NCBI GenBank assembly: GCA_013397075.1
Contig: VWZS01004822.1
Location: 428,637-492,636 of the forward strand
Length of the DNA stretch: 64,000 nt
Reading direction: 5' to 3'
Source: Rhabdornis inornatus
Lineage: Eukaryota > Chordata > Aves > Passeriformes > Rhabdornithidae
This document shows positions 61,487 through 64,000 of this stretch, one piece after another (the stretch's first letter is position 1; each line of letters opens with the position of its first letter). The notes under the pieces were generated by a model. It was not told the origin of the DNA. It did no database searches and saw only the letters and a list, made by a program, of their open reading frames with translations. The translations under genes and the position numbers were made by a program.

Positions 61487-62289
61487 TCTGTGATCAAAAA
61501 TAAGTCTTCGCATAGGCATTGCTTTAGAGGTTAATGGATATCAACATCATGTCAAGATTATTTTGCCATTCAGAAGGCAGCTGCTAATATGAAATTGGGT
61601 CTTTTCTCAAGCAGAAAATGAAATTACATTGACCACTGAGAGAATTGTTCTTTCCCCAAAACTTTGAAGCATAAATTTCTAAGGGCCAGAAGAAAGATTA
61701 CAACTACTCCTTGGTGATCACCCTGATGATACTGTGAGAATTTTCTGGAAAAACATGGAACTGAACTGAGGTTACCCAATCTTGTTCTACTATCCTCACA
61801 GAAGGCTGCTTGGCCTCATATACTGGCATGCAAATATGCTGAAATGAAATGTTTCCTTCTCCTTTTTGTGTTCTTGTAGTTCTTACTTCCATCATCTGTG
61901 ATTATTTCTCTTTAATCGAAACAAACATCAAAAATGTCATTTCTGAGAGTCATGTTGCTGTGCTAGTAACTAGCAACTAGTGTTGCCGTGCTATGTAACT
62001 ACTTACCTCCTCAACAATGATAAATGCCAGCTGAATGAACTCCCCTTTCTCTGCAATATGTCAGACAGTCCATCCTGTAGCTGAAAATTTCTGATGAAAT
62101 TTAGCTTTTCCTTGCACTTTTCTTATTCACAGAATCACATTTATTCCCTGTTGTGGATTGCTTTTAGGAGATCTTGTGGGAAAGGTGTGATGAGGGTGAA
62201 GAAGGTGATGGGAGAAAAAGCATGGAGTATCAAATAAAAGAATCAGCTGTGAGATTTGAAATAATTCTTTAACCTTTGTGTGTTTCTTT
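61487..62289. other. Unique DNA with a small tandem duplication
   Basis: Two similar copies of about 20 bp, 'tgttgctgtgctagtaacta' (61953-61972) and 'tgttgccgtgctatgtaact' (61981-62000), sit 28 bases apart. Otherwise no gene or repeat body was seen. Confidence 0.6.
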
Positions 62290-63300
62290 ATCAGAGTCAT
62301 AGAATATTTCAAGTCAGAGGGACCGTTAAGGAGCACTGAGTTCTTCTCCCTGCTCCTAACAGGACTGCCTTAAAACTATAGCATATCATTAAGAGCACCG
62401 TCCATACACTCCTTGAACTCTGACAGGCTTGGGGTCATTTCCCTGGAGACTCTGTTCCAGTGAATAACCATCTCTCCATCAGGTATCCCATCTGAGCTTT
62501 CCTGATACACCTTAATTCTATTTCCTTGTGTCCTATCACTGGTCATCTGAGAGAGATCAACACCTCCACTTTCTCTGCTATTCCAGAGGAAGGTGTTGAC
62601 TGTGATGAGGTCATGTCTCAGACTTTTCTTCTCCAGACTGAGCAAACCGAATGTCTTTAGCTGCCCCTCATAAATCTTGCCCTTGAAGGTTTTCACCATC
62701 TTGGCCCCTCTCCTTTTGATGCAATCTAAGAGTATGATGTTCTAATATTTTTGAGTCCAAAACTGCACACAAGTACTCAAGGTGAGGCTGGACCTGTGCA
62801 GTGTAGAGTGGGATAATCCCTTCCCTCAACCAGCTACTGATGCTTTACTTGATGCGCACCAGGATACCATTGGCCATTCCAGCTACTGAGGCCCACTGTT
62901 GACTTACATTCAATTTGCCATTGACCAGGACCTCCAGATATCTTTCTACAAGGCTGCTCTTTAGCTTCTTTTCCTCCAGCTTGTATGTATAAATGTGATT
63001 TTTCTATCCCAAGTGGAAAACACAGAACTTGCTCTTGTTAAATTTCATACAGTTTGTGATTGTCCAGCTCAACAGTCTATGCAAGATCTCTTTGTGACTT
63101 CTCTCTACCCTCAGTGGCACACACATCATCACCAAATTTACTTAAGGTACCTGCATCCAGATAATTTAAAAACATTAAAGAATACTGTCCCTAAAACTGG
63201 GCTTTGTGTAAGCCCACTTGTACCAGGCTGCCAGCCTGATACAATGCCATTCAATATATTTCTTTGAGCCTCACCTGTCAAGCAATTACTCACCCAACAA
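62290..63300 (-). mobile_element. CR1 LINE, degraded 5'-truncated copy
   Basis: The plus strand starts at about 62292 with 'cagagtcatagaatatttc' (reversed CR1 tail) and runs through CR1 3' blocks: 'ctccttgaactctgacaggc', 'ctgtgatgaggtcatgtctc' and 'actcaaggtgaggctgg'. It then enters reverse transcriptase near 63138-63300. There the minus-strand frame reads 'WVSNCLTGEAQRNILNG' then 'WQPGTSGLTQSPVLG', a decayed form of the CR1 RT block whose usual core is GVPQGSVLGP. Divergence looks higher than in the 29190 copy. About 1.0 kb. Confidence 0.85.
63138..63300 (-). pseudogene. CR1 reverse transcriptase fragment
   Basis: Holds the 'W(I/V)xNxLxGxxQRxxxNG' and 'GxxQ(G/S)xxLGxxxFN' stretches of CR1 RT in one frame with substitutions at conserved glycines. 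No catalytic FADD segment is kept in frame. Clearly non-functional. Confidence 0.8.
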
Positions 63301-63602
63301 ATGCAAACACATTGAAGTGACACGTACAGCCAACAGCAAGGTTTGCTTGAGAGGCTTCTGAATTGAGCAGGCAGAAAGAAGTGAGGCTGCTGCAACCTCA
63401 TGTCCTCAGGTCAAGTCAGAAGTAAGGATGACCACAAACCTGGATAGGCACAGTCACACTGTACCAGATATGCACAAACATGCACAGCTGGTCACACAAA
63501 TTAAGACAGAGGAAAACACTCGTACAAATAGAGATGGCACAAATAGACAAGTCTTATCCCCTTCTACAGCAATTCATGGTGCAGGTCCATTAGTGAGAAA
63601 TG

Positions 63603-63646
63603 CATATATATATATAATATGTGAGTATCTATATTATATATGTAAG
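63603..63646. repeat. (TA)n-rich microsatellite
   Basis: 'atatatatatataatatgtg' followed by 'atctatattatatatgtaag'; imperfect dinucleotide repeat. Confidence 0.85.
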
Positions 63647-63660
63647 TATGTCCTACCTAC

Positions 63661-64000
63661 TAAGAACAGTGGCTCTCCCAAGCCACTCTGCCTATCTAGC
63701 AATGCTTCCTCCAGCAGACCCCATCAGTCTCCCTGCTATTCATCACAGAGTTATGACTACTCCAATAACTGGCTCCCAAGCCCATTATACTTCTCTTTGA
63801 GCATCCCAGCTTGATCCTGGCTGGCAGTCATGCTCAGTCCTACATACACACACAAAGGACACATGCTCTGGTCTCTCCAGCCACTGACACCACAGACAGA
63901 CAGGCCCCGAGGTTCTGATCCCTGGTCCCATGCTAGTTGCCAGCAGTCATACACCTGTACACACACATGCACAGCAATAGAGAGCCCCTCACTCAGGAAA
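63661..64000. other. GC-richer segment at the window edge, unclassified
   Basis: Composition shifts toward C/T and CA, with 'acacacacaaagg' and 'acacacacatgcac' short repeats. Overlapping frames on both strands (63428-63814 plus, 63757-63972 minus) have no recognisable domain. It may be the edge of another repeat that continues outside the window. Confidence 0.4.

Noticed and set aside
1..64000. CRISPR arrays, tRNA or rRNA genes, prokaryotic operons
   Set aside because: No regularly spaced repeats, cloverleaf-type sequence or ribosomal sequence was seen, and the CR1 and ERV content marks the DNA as vertebrate nuclear.

Overview
This window looks like vertebrate, probably bird, nuclear DNA. 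It is AT-rich and CpG-poor, has almost no open reading frame beyond chance length, and carries several CR1 LINE copies with the typical avian 3' tail (the 'gattctatg' / 'catagaat' type ending). It also carries long terminal repeats (LTRs) of endogenous retroviruses that I recognise from songbird genomes. The passerine assignment rests on those LTR families and is less certain than 'bird'. Two N gaps and one isolated N show that it is a draft assembly. I see no bacterial-type genes, operons, CRISPR array, tRNA or rRNA.

I found no host protein-coding exon I can support. The window is best read as intergenic DNA or the inside of a very large intron. The supported content is almost all mobile-element debris and low-complexity sequence.

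Layout: 791-1322 is a minus-strand CR1 3' fragment, followed at 1493-1566 by an array of heat-shock-element-like pentamers. From 1570 to 12750 the sequence is essentially unique and AT-rich, with short microsatellites, a G-run and one gap. 12970-14650 is a nested cluster: a minus-strand CR1 piece, then a long minus-strand ERV LTR split by a plus-strand CR1. 14650-29190 is mostly unique and holds A/C- and T/G-rich tracts, a small CR1 tail at 24550, and a 46-base poly(A). 29190-30564 is the longest CR1, with recognisable but broken reverse transcriptase on the minus strand, abutting a truncated LTR at 30565-30685. 34412-35440 holds T/G-rich low-complexity DNA, one gap, and a short T/G insert flanked by perfect 14-bp direct repeats. 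39850-40210 is an unexplained GC-richer island. 45578-46967 is an internally deleted minus-strand ERV with a probable 5-bp target-site duplication. 60927-61486 is a plus-strand solo LTR of the same family as the fragment at 30565. 62290-63300 is another degraded minus-strand CR1. The last 340 bases are GC-richer and unclassified.

No genes work together here. The transposon order gives a relative history: the LTR at 13130 must predate the CR1 inside it. Regulatory-type motifs (two strong RFX X-boxes, a forkhead palindrome, a CTCF-like core, an HSE array) are reported as sequence matches only. I did not find a convincing new biological system; the most unusual items are the HSE-like array, the T/G insert with direct repeats, and the deleted ERV.
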